Below are positions 9,276 through 17,290 of a stretch of 64,000 bases of DNA, piece by piece (within the stretch, counting starts at the first letter, position 1; each line of letters begins with the position of its first letter). The DNA lies in assembly GCA_023388495.1 (NCBI GenBank), contig JAEWGC010000037.1, forward strand, positions 124,001 to 188,000, in the 5' to 3' direction. Origin of the DNA: Bacillota bacterium (GTDB taxonomy: Bacteria; Bacillota; Clostridia; Tissierellales; Tissierellaceae). The notes under the pieces are model-generated. The model was not told where the DNA came from. It worked only from the letters and a program-made list of their open reading frames with translations, and did no database searches. A program made the position numbers and the translations under genes.

Positions 9276-9866
9276 TTGTTTTATAATCTTGAGTTGTTTG
9301 GAAAAAGATTAAAAGAAATAAGAAACAGTCTAAAGATTAATCAAAAACAGATAACCGAAATAACTAATATTGATGACAAAACCATTAGAAGAATTGAAAG
9401 TGGTAAGGTATTGCCTAAATTAGATACTCTAGAGATTCTATCCCCTATTTATAAAGAAGACTTAGTCTCTCTGCTCATTAAATATAGATTTGATGATTAC
9501 TCGGTTTTTTGTGAAATCAAAAACAAAATAGAATTAAAGTTAGATAATGGAGAACAACATACTTTACATACTGAGTTCAGAGAATTAAATATATTGTCAT
9601 CTTCTACCGAAAACCCATATTATAAAAATCTTATTCGCCAATTAATTCTATTTACTGAGGCAGCCATTATATACAAAGATAATAATAATAATAATAATAC
9701 AGTTCTTAGCAAATTAGTAAAGGCTATTAAAATAACAACTCCTCCATTTAATTTGGAGTATTATACTTCATATGTATATATATATCTATGTAATGCCTTT
9801 GGACAAAGAGAATTAAAAAATACCATAATAAACAATTGCAAGAAGTATTTTGATATTAACCTATAG
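9276..9866 (+). CDS. XRE-family helix-turn-helix regulator
   Basis: About 196 residues from the TTG at 9276, which is 8 bases after GGGGG; the upstream frame to 9231 has no better ribosome site. Residues ~4-60 are an XRE helix-turn-helix (FGKRLKEIRNSLKINQKQ...IDDKTIRRIESGKVLP). The rest is helical with a run of asparagines encoded by an AAT trinucleotide repeat near 9683-9700. The remainder looks like a shortened version of the helical-repeat ligand domains of larger XRE regulators. It is divergent from the ABC exporter, which it probably regulates. The exact start and the inducer are unknown. Confidence 0.75.
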   Translation: MFYNLELFGKRLKEIRNSLKINQKQITEITNIDDKTIRRIESGKVLPKLDTLEILSPIYKEDLVSLLIKYRFDDYSVFCEIKNKIELKLDNGEQHTLHTEFRELNILSSSTENPYYKNLIRQLILFTEAAIIYKDNNNNNNTVLSKLVKAIKITTPPFNLEYYTSYVYIYLCNAFGQRELKNTIINNCKKYFDINL

Positions 9867-9898
9867 ATGAAAATTGAATCCAGTTAAGGCAAAAAAAT

Positions 9899-9939
9899 AA
9901 AAGGTTATCACGATAATGATAACCTTTTATTTTTTATTA
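9899..9939. terminator. Bidirectional terminator between the XRE and Lon-like genes
   Basis: AAAAGGTTATC (9899-9909) pairs with GATAACCTTTT (9918-9928) and is followed by an A/T run on both sides (TTTTTTATT to the right, AAAAAAATAA to the left). The stop codon of the Lon-like gene (9937-9939) sits just beyond it. Confidence 0.9.
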
Positions 9940-12327
9940 TTCCTCTTCAAATTCTCTATTTAGAAGAGAATAGTATATTAACTTTTCTTGTACATAATAA
10001 TTTATAGTATTTTCTTCATATTCTCCTTCTTCAGTCAGCTCTCCAGCCTTCGTACCTGTTAATATTTCCATTCCTTCATCTATGGTATCTATGGCGTAAA
10101 TAGTAAATTTTTTTTCTTTTACTGCATTTATTACTTCTTCATTTAACATTAAATTGTCTATATTTTTACTTGGAATTATAACTCCTTCTCCGCCTTTAAA
10201 TCCTTTTAATTTGCACACCCTATAAAAGCCCTCTATCTTTTCATTTACTCCTCCAATAGGCTGGATCATTCCCTTTTGATTTACAGAACCTGTTACTGCA
10301 ACTCCCTGCCTTATTGGAATATCTCCCAGGCTTGATAATATTGAATATAGTTCAGTACTTGATGCACTATCTCCATCTATGCCATCATAGGATTGCTCAA
10401 AGGTAATACTAGCAGTCATGGATAATTGAATATTTTGGGCGTATTTCTCTCCTAAATATCCACTCATTATAAGAACTCCCTTATCATGAATATTTCCACT
10501 TTGTTCTGACTCTTTTTCTATATTTATTATTCCATCTTTACCGAAATAAGTGTTTGCAGTAATTTTAGTAGGTCTACCAAAGGAATACTGACCTAAATCT
10601 ATAACTGATAGCCCATTTATTTCTCCTATCTTTTCTCCCTCTGTATCTATTAAAATAGTGCCATTGTCTATTAACTCTAAAAGTCTTTCCTCATATGCAT
10701 TATTTCTATATTGTTTCTTCAATATTGCCTTTTTAACGTCCTCTTTTGTAACTATGTCCTTGCCCTCACTAGATGCCCAACCATCAGCCTCATATATTAT
10801 CTCTACTAATTCATTAAAACCCGCTGTTAGCTTATTTTTTTCATCTGCTATTCTACTACTTAAATCTATAATCGCTCCCAATGCATCCCTATGAAATGGC
10901 AGTAAATTTTCTTCTCTACATTGATAGGCTACAAAAGATGCGATTTTTAATATATTTTCTTTGTTTCTTTCCATTTCAGTATCAAAATCAGCCTTAATTC
11001 TAAATATCTTTTTAAATTCTTCATCATAGGCATATAAAATATGGTAGGTTATATAATCTCCAATTATTATTACCTTTATATCTAATGGAATTGGTTCAGG
11101 ACTTAATGTTTCAGCTGCAATACTTGAACCATAAACATTTTCAATTTTTAGCTCTCCAGTTGTTATTGCTCTTTTTAACCCATCCCATGAAAGCTTGTTT
11201 TGTAAAATATCCTTAGCTTGAATCAGTATATAACCTCCATTTGCTTCATGGATAGAACCTGGCTTAATTCTGGTATGGTCAGTCTTTGCGATCCCCATCT
11301 CATTTGCATACTCTATCTTCCCAAATAAATTATAATAATTTGGGTTCATTTCTCTAATAACTGGAGCTCCTTTTTTATGGCTATTATCTATAAATAAATT
11401 AACAAAATATCTCTTTAAAAATTCATCTTTTTTATTACCTCGGATAAATATTTTCTCCATATAATTCTCTTCTTCATTATCAAGAAACATTTCATAATTT
11501 TTTACGATATCATCCTTCATATCTAGAAGAAAACTAGTTATTCCTTCATTATCTCTATATTTAACTTGAATTGGTCCTATGAATGTAGTAGCCACTAAAG
11601 CTACCTGCTCTTCCTTAAGTTTTCTCATTTCAGATTTTAACTTCGCTTCTACTGCCTTTATTCTCTTAATATAATCATAGGATTTTTGAGTTAGCTCTAT
11701 GGATATATTCCCAAGTCTATCCATCTCTTCATCTGAGAGTTTATCAAGTTCTTCATCAGTCATAGGTCTATTATCTATTAAAGGAATACTCAGTATCCCT
11801 CTATCTGTTTGCCTAAATACAAAACTATATTCCCTTGCAAAATTATTTAACTCCATTAATATATCTTCAGCCAGTCTTTTATTCTCATTAAATATGGCAT
11901 TTTTATTATCCTCATAATCCTTGGAACTTAAGGCCTTTGGTATTTCTATGTCTATATTCTTTATTGCAGATTCTACCTCATGCTTAAAATCTGCACCCCT
12001 TCCAAAACATATACTTATTGCCTTTGGTGAATTAGGTTTCTTAAAATTATATACATAACACCAATCACAGGGTGTAGGTTTATTCTTAGCAAACTCTTTT
12101 GCAACTAGGTACGAGTATGAGTTTCTTCCTGTACCTGTAAAACCTGATACATAAATATTGTATCCTTTTCGCTTCATTGAAAGTCCATATTTTAAAGCCT
12201 CCATTGCCCTTTCCTGTCCTATTAACTCTCTTTCCACTATCCAATCCTTTGTTGTCTCATAAGGAAATATCTTTGGATCGCATTGGTTTCTTAGTTTTTC
12301 AACTGGAACTTTATATTTTTCTATCAT
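9937..12327 (-). CDS. Lon-like ATP-dependent protease with degenerate P-loop
   Basis: 796 residues. The N-terminal AAA region has the segment VSGFTGTGRNSYS where Lon has GxxGxGKT; the missing Lys is characteristic of the AAA_32 Lon-like family rather than a sequencing fault. The C-terminal protease domain has the Ser-Lys dyad: Ser654 in DGDSASSTE and Lys697 in GGVNEKIEG. A long helical domain lies in between. These proteins are related to LonB and degrade proteins in the cytoplasm; substrates are unknown. The gene appears monocistronic, with GGAGGTGAC upstream of the ATG and a strong terminator after it. Confidence 0.9.
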   Translation of the reverse strand: MIEKYKVPVEKLRNQCDPKIFPYETTKDWIVERELIGQERAMEALKYGLSMKRKGYNIYVSGFTGTGRNSYSYLVAKEFAKNKPTPCDWCYVYNFKKPNSPKAISICFGRGADFKHEVESAIKNIDIEIPKALSSKDYEDNKNAIFNENKRLAEDILMELNNFAREYSFVFRQTDRGILSIPLIDNRPMTDEELDKLSDEEMDRLGNISIELTQKSYDYIKRIKAVEAKLKSEMRKLKEEQVALVATTFIGPIQVKYRDNEGITSFLLDMKDDIVKNYEMFLDNEEENYMEKIFIRGNKKDEFLKRYFVNLFIDNSHKKGAPVIREMNPNYYNLFGKIEYANEMGIAKTDHTRIKPGSIHEANGGYILIQAKDILQNKLSWDGLKRAITTGELKIENVYGSSIAAETLSPEPIPLDIKVIIIGDYITYHILYAYDEEFKKIFRIKADFDTEMERNKENILKIASFVAYQCREENLLPFHRDALGAIIDLSSRIADEKNKLTAGFNELVEIIYEADGWASSEGKDIVTKEDVKKAILKKQYRNNAYEERLLELIDNGTILIDTEGEKIGEINGLSVIDLGQYSFGRPTKITANTYFGKDGIINIEKESEQSGNIHDKGVLIMSGYLGEKYAQNIQLSMTASITFEQSYDGIDGDSASSTELYSILSSLGDIPIRQGVAVTGSVNQKGMIQPIGGVNEKIEGFYRVCKLKGFKGGEGVIIPSKNIDNLMLNEEVINAVKEKKFTIYAIDTIDEGMEILTGTKAGELTEEGEYEENTINYYVQEKLIYYSLLNREFEEE

Positions 12328-12426
12328 TTAAGTCACCTCCTAAGATAACTAGTTTAATTATACACTATTTCATAATTTAATGTATTCTAGAATTTAGATT
12401 TGTTTACAAAGTATTAGGAACTAATT

Positions 12427-12458
12427 AAAAACTCCTAAGAAATTTCTTAGGAGTTTTT
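12427..12458. terminator. Perfect 32-base palindromic terminator
   Basis: AAAAACTCCTAAGAAA and its exact complement form a 16-bp stem with T-runs on both strands. It ends the LysM gene whose stop codon is at 12461-12463. Confidence 0.9.
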
Positions 12459-12460
12459 AA

Positions 12461-13207
12461 TTAGTTTATTCCCGCTGCTATTTTTATCATCTTTTGATGC
12501 TCTGGATCCTGTTGTCCGTCCATGTGTCTTGTACTTCCTGCAAAATGTATATCGAAATGTCCATCTATGCCATTACCTTTTACATAATCAAAATTAATTC
12601 CTATTCCATATCCACCAGATCTATTGTTTGTTGTTACTCCACCTTCTACACTATCTAATCCTGCATGGGGCATAAAGGTTACACTGGCAGCTATTCTTCT
12701 ACCATTATATTCTACAATAGCAGGTCTTCTTGCCCAGCTAAATCCTCCCCATATTGATTTCATAACATTTGTATCCTCTTTAGTTAGAGTTTCACAGTCT
12801 GCATGATTTGAACCTATTGACCTTTGTACCATAAAGGATTTTCCAGTGTAAAAGTCTATTACTTTAAATTTAGCTCCCCTTGGAACTAATTGTTCTACTT
12901 GGCTAAACCAGTTTAGATATTCACCATATGTAGTATCTTCTGCTGTTACCCTATCAACATCTCCTCTATTTGGCGTATTGTTAGTTACTTCTTTTTCAGG
13001 AACCTTTATAACTTGTCCAGGGTAAATTATTGTTTTATAGTTAGCTTTATTTTCTTTTAATATACTATCTAAAGTTACACCATATTTTTGAGAAATTTTC
13101 CAGAAGGTATCTCCTTTTTTTACTGTGTGATTTGCTGCAATGCTAGTTGTACTAATACAAAGAGTTAGTGCTACAGTTCCTATTGCTGTTTTTGTAATTT
13201 TCTTCAT
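12461..13207 (-). CDS. Secreted LysM-domain protein
   Basis: 248 residues. A signal peptide (about residues 1-24, ending near SIAA) is followed by one LysM domain (residues ~26-70, HTVKKGDTFWKISQKYGVTLDSILK...IYPGQVIKVP) that binds peptidoglycan. The C-terminal ~150 residues form a domain rich in Gly, His and aromatic residues (GSNHADCET, FMPHAGLD, GHFDIHFAGSTRH) that I have seen in clostridial LysM proteins; the conserved His and Asp residues suggest an enzymatic or metal-binding role, but no catalytic assignment can be made. It probably acts in the cell wall or spore cortex. Monocistronic, flanked by a terminator downstream. Confidence 0.8.
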   Translation of the reverse strand: MKKITKTAIGTVALTLCISTTSIAANHTVKKGDTFWKISQKYGVTLDSILKENKANYKTIIYPGQVIKVPEKEVTNNTPNRGDVDRVTAEDTTYGEYLNWFSQVEQLVPRGAKFKVIDFYTGKSFMVQRSIGSNHADCETLTKEDTNVMKSIWGGFSWARRPAIVEYNGRRIAASVTFMPHAGLDSVEGGVTTNNRSGGYGIGINFDYVKGNGIDGHFDIHFAGSTRHMDGQQDPEHQKMIKIAAGIN

Positions 13208-13326
13208 AATGCTTGTCCCTCCGTCTTACGTATAATTTTGTAACCTTTTTGTTACCTATATACTATTTCGGCATAAATCCTTAAAATCCTCTATGTAATA
13301 TTTTCCAGTAGCCTGAAAAATGGACA

Positions 13327-13354
13327 ATAAAAAAGGAGAGTTTAGCTCTCTCCT
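13327..13354 (-). terminator. Terminator of the PrcB-like gene
   Basis: On the minus strand AGGAGAG (13348-13354) pairs with CTCTCCT (13334-13340), followed by TTTTTTATT. It lies just after the stop at 13360. Confidence 0.85.
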
Positions 13355-13359
13355 ACGTT

Positions 13360-13797
13360 TTATTCAATATACTCAATATCTAAATGGACTTCTTCAGGCA
13401 TTTCATTTAAATTTGTTTTTACTACTACATATGGATAATCATATTCCTGCTCTACTATTTCATTAGGATTTGGATCTGTAAATTTGGCGTAAACTATTAG
13501 ATCAAATACATCCTTATTATATTTTTCCTTAAGAATTTTATCAATTTCCACTGTATAACCCTTTGACTTTTTTTCCCCTCTTGTAACTACAACATAAATA
13601 TCATCCTTATATTTACATGTTAGAGCTCTTTCTTCCATTAAGTACTTAGGCAATATTTCAGCAATTTTTTCTGGTATTTCATCTTCTTTCACAATTTTAA
13701 ATTTTATTTCTCCTTCATTTCCTTTTAACAATCTAGGTATAAATAAGATCCCAATGACTAGAATAATTGCTAAGGCAATAATCTGATTTCGTTTCAA
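13360..13797 (-). CDS. Membrane-anchored PrcB_C-like protein
   Basis: 145 residues: one N-terminal membrane segment (about residues 7-23), a short linker, then a domain with the pattern VVVTRGEKKSKGYTVEI ending in YPYVVVKTN. This resembles the PrcB C-terminal domain found in small exported bacterial proteins; in Treponema PrcB helps assemble a protease complex, but most family members have no known role. Its promoter must lie in the 100-base gap upstream, because the transketolase operon ends at the terminator 13866-13899. Domain call moderately sure; function unknown. Confidence 0.65.
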   Translation of the reverse strand: MKRNQIIALAIILVIGILFIPRLLKGNEGEIKFKIVKEDEIPEKIAEILPKYLMEERALTCKYKDDIYVVVTRGEKKSKGYTVEIDKILKEKYNKDVFDLIVYAKFTDPNPNEIVEQEYDYPYVVVKTNLNEMPEEVHLDIEYIE

Positions 13798-13865
13798 TCT
13801 AATCCCCCCAATATTAATCTTATATAATTAATATTCTTTGTATGGAATTATTATGTACACTTTTG

Positions 13866-13899
13866 AAAAAACCTCTGATTATATAATCAGAGGTTTTTT
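13866..13899. terminator. Terminator of the 22045-13903 operon
   Basis: A perfect palindrome, AAAAAACCTCTGATTAT followed by its complement, with T-runs on both strands. It sits immediately after the stop codon of the transketolase C-terminal subunit. Confidence 0.9.
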
Positions 13900-13902
13900 A
13901 TT

Positions 13903-14832
13903 CTATATTATTTCTTTTACCTTACTTATAATATTTTCTACATTAAGTCCATATTTCTCCAATAGTTCAAATCCATCCCCTGATTCACCAAAGGTATCCA
14001 TAGTTCCTATTCTAATAACGTGAGTTGGTTGTTTTTCTGATGCTACTTCTGTTACAGCACTACCTAATCCACCTATTATGCTATGTTCCTCAACTGTGAC
14101 TATACCCTTAGTCTCCTTAGCTGCCTTTATTATAATGTCTTCATCTATTGGTTTAATACTAGCCATATTTATAACTCTTGCTGATATGCCTTCTTCTGCA
14201 AGTTTTTCTGATGCAATTAAGGCCTTCTCCACCATAACTCCTGTAGCTATAATAGTTACATCTGTTCCTTCTTTTAGTTCTATACCCTTACCTATTTGGA
14301 ACTCATAATTTTCATCTAATACTACAGGAACTTTTGCTCTTCCTAGTCTTATATATACTGGTCCATTGTGCTCCGCTGCCTTAATTATACATTGTCTTGT
14401 TTCTATAGCATCTGCTGGACTTAAAACCACCATATTAGGCAATGATCTCATTAAACTAATATCCTCTAATGCCTGGTGAGTTGCTCCATCTTCTCCTACT
14501 GTTAATCCTGCATGAGTTGCTGCAATTTTTACATTTAGCTTTGGATAACATACAGAGTTTCTTATAATCTCAAAAGCACGACCAGTAGCAAACATTGCAA
14601 ATGTACTTGCAAAAGGAATTTTTCCTGCTGTTGCCAATCCTGCAGCTGTACCAACTAAATTTTGTTCTGCTATACCTACATTAAAAAATCTATCAGGATA
14701 GGCTTTAGCAAACACTGATGTTTTAGTAGAACCTGAAAGGTCTGCATCTAGCGCTACTATATCTTTATTCATTCCACCTAATTCTTTTAATGCGTCACCA
14801 TATGCATCTCTTGTTGCTATCATCTTAGTCAT
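13903..14832 (-). CDS. tkt: Transketolase, C-terminal subunit
   Basis: 309 residues, the pyrimidine-binding and C-terminal domains of transketolase as a separate polypeptide. GIAEQNLVGTAAGLA carries the Glu that activates the thiamine pyrophosphate ring, and THAGLTVGEDGATHQ is the expected substrate-channel segment. It overlaps the N-terminal subunit gene by 8 bases, so the two are translationally coupled and form the active enzyme of the non-oxidative pentose phosphate pathway. Split transketolases are common in Firmicutes. It is the last gene of an operon otherwise devoted to cell-wall polymer synthesis. Confidence 0.93.
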   Translation of the reverse strand: MTKMIATRDAYGDALKELGGMNKDIVALDADLSGSTKTSVFAKAYPDRFFNVGIAEQNLVGTAAGLATAGKIPFASTFAMFATGRAFEIIRNSVCYPKLNVKIAATHAGLTVGEDGATHQALEDISLMRSLPNMVVLSPADAIETRQCIIKAAEHNGPVYIRLGRAKVPVVLDENYEFQIGKGIELKEGTDVTIIATGVMVEKALIASEKLAEEGISARVINMASIKPIDEDIIIKAAKETKGIVTVEEHSIIGGLGSAVTEVASEKQPTHVIRIGTMDTFGESGDGFELLEKYGLNVENIISKVKEII

Positions 14833-15640
14833 TTAATCCACCTCCTAGTTCTTCCAAGGCCTTAGATGCTTCTTCAGCTGATGGAGCCTTTCCATGCCAT
14901 CCTACTTGATCTTCCATAAAGGATACACCCTTGCCCTTATGAGTACGAGCAATAATCATAGTAGGTTTGTCCTTAGTACTTTTTGCTTCTCCTATTGCTG
15001 CTATTATTTCCTCAAAGGAATGACCATCAATAGTTATTACATGCCAACCAAAGGCTCTAAATTTCTCATCAATAGGTTCTATATTCATTATTTCCTTATT
15101 CGGACCATCTATTTGAAGTCCATTATGGTCTAAGAACACAGTTATATTATCTAATTTATAGTGTGCAGCTAACATTGCAGCCTCCCAAATTAGACCTTCT
15201 TGACACTCTCCATCTCCTATCAAGGCATATACTCTGTAATCTTTATTATTTAGTTTCCCTGCCAATGCCATACCATTTGCTGCAGCTAACCCTTGTCCTA
15301 AGGAACCAGTGGTCATATCAACACCTGGAGTACCTTTCATATCTGGATGACCTTGTAGCATTGAATCTATTTTTCTAAACTTATCTAATTCTTCCTTAGG
15401 AAAGAATCCTCTCTCTGCTAAAGTTCCATATAAAACTGGAGTACCATGACCCTTTGATAGTACAAATCTATCTCTATCTTCCCATCTTGGATTGTTAGGA
15501 TCAACATTCATCTCCTTAAAATATAAGGTTGTTAAGATTTCTACTGCTGATAAGGAACCTCCTGGATGACCTGATTGAGATTTTTCTAGCATATTAATTA
15601 TATCTACCCTAATACTCTTAGCAACTTGCTTTAAATCCAT
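14825..15640 (-). CDS. tkt: Transketolase, N-terminal subunit
   Basis: 271 residues from the ATG at 15640, which follows AGGAGGG by six bases; a longer frame to 15682 overlaps the upstream gene and lacks such a site. SQSGHPGGSLSA and the thiamine pyrophosphate motif GDGECQEGLIWEA...NITVFLDHN (about residues 142-172) identify the cofactor-binding half of transketolase. The start lies 10 bases after the YitT stop. It works with the C-terminal subunit encoded by the overlapping gene. Confidence 0.93.
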   Translation of the reverse strand: MDLKQVAKSIRVDIINMLEKSQSGHPGGSLSAVEILTTLYFKEMNVDPNNPRWEDRDRFVLSKGHGTPVLYGTLAERGFFPKEELDKFRKIDSMLQGHPDMKGTPGVDMTTGSLGQGLAAANGMALAGKLNNKDYRVYALIGDGECQEGLIWEAAMLAAHYKLDNITVFLDHNGLQIDGPNKEIMNIEPIDEKFRAFGWHVITIDGHSFEEIIAAIGEAKSTKDKPTMIIARTHKGKGVSFMEDQVGWHGKAPSAEEASKALEELGGGLND

Positions 15641-15650
15641 TATATCCCTC

Positions 15651-16517
15651 CTATTGTTTTTTGTCATAGGTAAAACCTTCACCTAGTACTTCATACATTT
15701 CAGATACCATAACAAATGCATATGGATCAAATTCCTTTACAATATCCTTTACTCTAGAAAACTGTGACCTAGGCACGACACATAAAAGGACATCTTTCCT
15801 TTCCTTTGAATACATGCCTTTTCCCTTTAATAGAGTTACTCCTCTGCCTAAATCTGTCATGAGCTTTTCGCTTATTCCTTCTGGGTCATCGGATATTATA
15901 AAGAAGCCTTTTAGATATCCAATACCTTCTAAAATCATATCTATAACCTTCATTATAACAAACATTGCAATAATTGAGTATAGAGAAATCTCAACCTTTT
16001 TTCCCACTATACCTGCAAAAGCAACTACAAACAAGTCAATCATTGTCATGAATGTAGCTGTACTTAAATTTGGAAATTTATTATTTAGTATAGAACCAGC
16101 TAAATCAGTACCTCCAGTTGTTCCCCCAAATTTAAAGACTATACCTAGTCCTATACCTGATAATACCCCTCCAAATATAGATGACAATAGTAAGTCATGG
16201 GTCAAGACTATGGGTGGCAATATTTTTAAAAATAAGGATAGCAACAAGGTAGCATATAGAGTTTTTATAGCTGTCTCCTTACCCAAAGTTTTTGCACCAA
16301 GTATGAATAATGGAATATTTAATGCTAAGTTTGTAATATATATAGGTACCTTAATTGTCCTTTCTATGACTACTGCAAAACCAGTAACCCCTCCAGGAGC
16401 TATAGTATTCGGTGCAAGAAAGTAATTTAAACCTATAGCCATTAAAAGTGTACCAATACCTATTAAAATATATCCATATATCATTTCTATTTTATTCCAT
16501 CTTTTACTGTTACCCAT
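15651..16517 (-). CDS. YitT family membrane protein
   Basis: 288 residues with about five or six membrane helices in the first two thirds (first helix around residues 12-30, glycine-rich GGVLSGIGLGIVFKFGGTTGGTD in the middle) and a C-terminal cytoplasmic DUF2179-type domain (residues ~210-280, GRGVTLLKGKGMYSKERKDVLLCVV). Proteins of this family are widespread in Firmicutes and are of unknown function, possibly transport or ligand sensing. AAGGAGGG precedes the start. It sits between tagA and the transketolase genes in one operon. Confidence 0.85.
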   Translation of the reverse strand: MGNSKRWNKIEMIYGYILIGIGTLLMAIGLNYFLAPNTIAPGGVTGFAVVIERTIKVPIYITNLALNIPLFILGAKTLGKETAIKTLYATLLLSLFLKILPPIVLTHDLLLSSIFGGVLSGIGLGIVFKFGGTTGGTDLAGSILNNKFPNLSTATFMTMIDLFVVAFAGIVGKKVEISLYSIIAMFVIMKVIDMILEGIGYLKGFFIISDDPEGISEKLMTDLGRGVTLLKGKGMYSKERKDVLLCVVPRSQFSRVKDIVKEFDPYAFVMVSEMYEVLGEGFTYDKKQ

Positions 16518-16530
16518 AAAACTACCCTCC

Positions 16531-17286
16531 TTATTTAATCACATCCCTAGAAAACAACACCTTAAGCATAAATTTAGGTATTACCATTTGTCTTTTTATC
16601 CTAGAAGGTTCTCTTATTAACCTATGAAGCCACTCAAGGCCAATCTTACGGATAAATTCAGGAGTTTTTTTCAAGTTTCCTGATAATATGTCCATTACTC
16701 CTCCATTTCCTATTATAACCTTTCCTCTAATCTTCTCTTTATTACTATCTATCCATATTTCTTGCCTTGGAAATCCTAAACCTACAAAAATTATATCTGG
16801 GTTTGAATGATTGATATCCTCAATGACTTCCATCTCTTCCTCATGGCTATTATATCCCGTATGACTACCTTTAAAATACCCATGATGATATCCAGCTATT
16901 CTAATATTAGGATAATCCTTCTTAATATTTTCTGCAGCTGCTTTAGCAACACCATCTTTTCCACCAAGTAAATATAAGCTATAATTGTTTTCATTAGCCA
17001 TATTCAAAAGTTTTATAGACAAGTCTAAGCCAGTAACTCGTTCTTTTAAGGGTCTTTTTTTTACTCTTGAAGCATAAATAAGGCCGATCCCGTCTGCAGT
17101 TATTAAATCACCTTTATTTAATAATTCCCTAAGTCTATTATCCTCCTTAGCTCCCATAACTATTTCAGGATTTGGAGTATAAATAGCTCTCAACTGATTT
17201 CCCTCTAAATAAGTTTCTACTTCTTTAACAGCCTCATCAAAGGTTATATTATGTATTTTTACTCCAAATATCTCTATACTTTCCAT
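16531..17286 (-). CDS. tagA: WecG/TagA/CpsF-family glycosyltransferase
   Basis: 251 residues, the normal length for the family. The substrate-binding segment ITADGIGLIYASRV (around residue 62-75), LYLLGGKDGVA and the GLGFPRQEIW motif are all present. TagA-type enzymes add ManNAc to undecaprenyl-diphospho-GlcNAc, the first committed step in wall teichoic acid or secondary polymer synthesis, at the inner face of the membrane. It is four bases after the GT4-CsaB gene, which suggests that both act on the same secondary cell-wall polymer. Confidence 0.9.
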   Translation of the reverse strand: MESIEIFGVKIHNITFDEAVKEVETYLEGNQLRAIYTPNPEIVMGAKEDNRLRELLNKGDLITADGIGLIYASRVKKRPLKERVTGLDLSIKLLNMANENNYSLYLLGGKDGVAKAAAENIKKDYPNIRIAGYHHGYFKGSHTGYNSHEEEMEVIEDINHSNPDIIFVGLGFPRQEIWIDSNKEKIRGKVIIGNGGVMDILSGNLKKTPEFIRKIGLEWLHRLIREPSRIKRQMVIPKFMLKVLFSRDVIK

Positions 17287-17290
17287 TTCA

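Noticed and set aside
9680..9700. AAT trinucleotide repeat as a separate element
   Set aside because: It lies inside the XRE coding frame and simply encodes a run of asparagines; possible slippage is noted, but it is not a feature of its own.
11699..11917. Plus-strand ORFs opposite the Lon-like gene, and other antisense frames across the window
   Set aside because: They run opposite strongly supported genes, lack ribosome sites and have low-complexity Ser/Ile/Leu-rich composition typical of shadow frames in AT-rich DNA.
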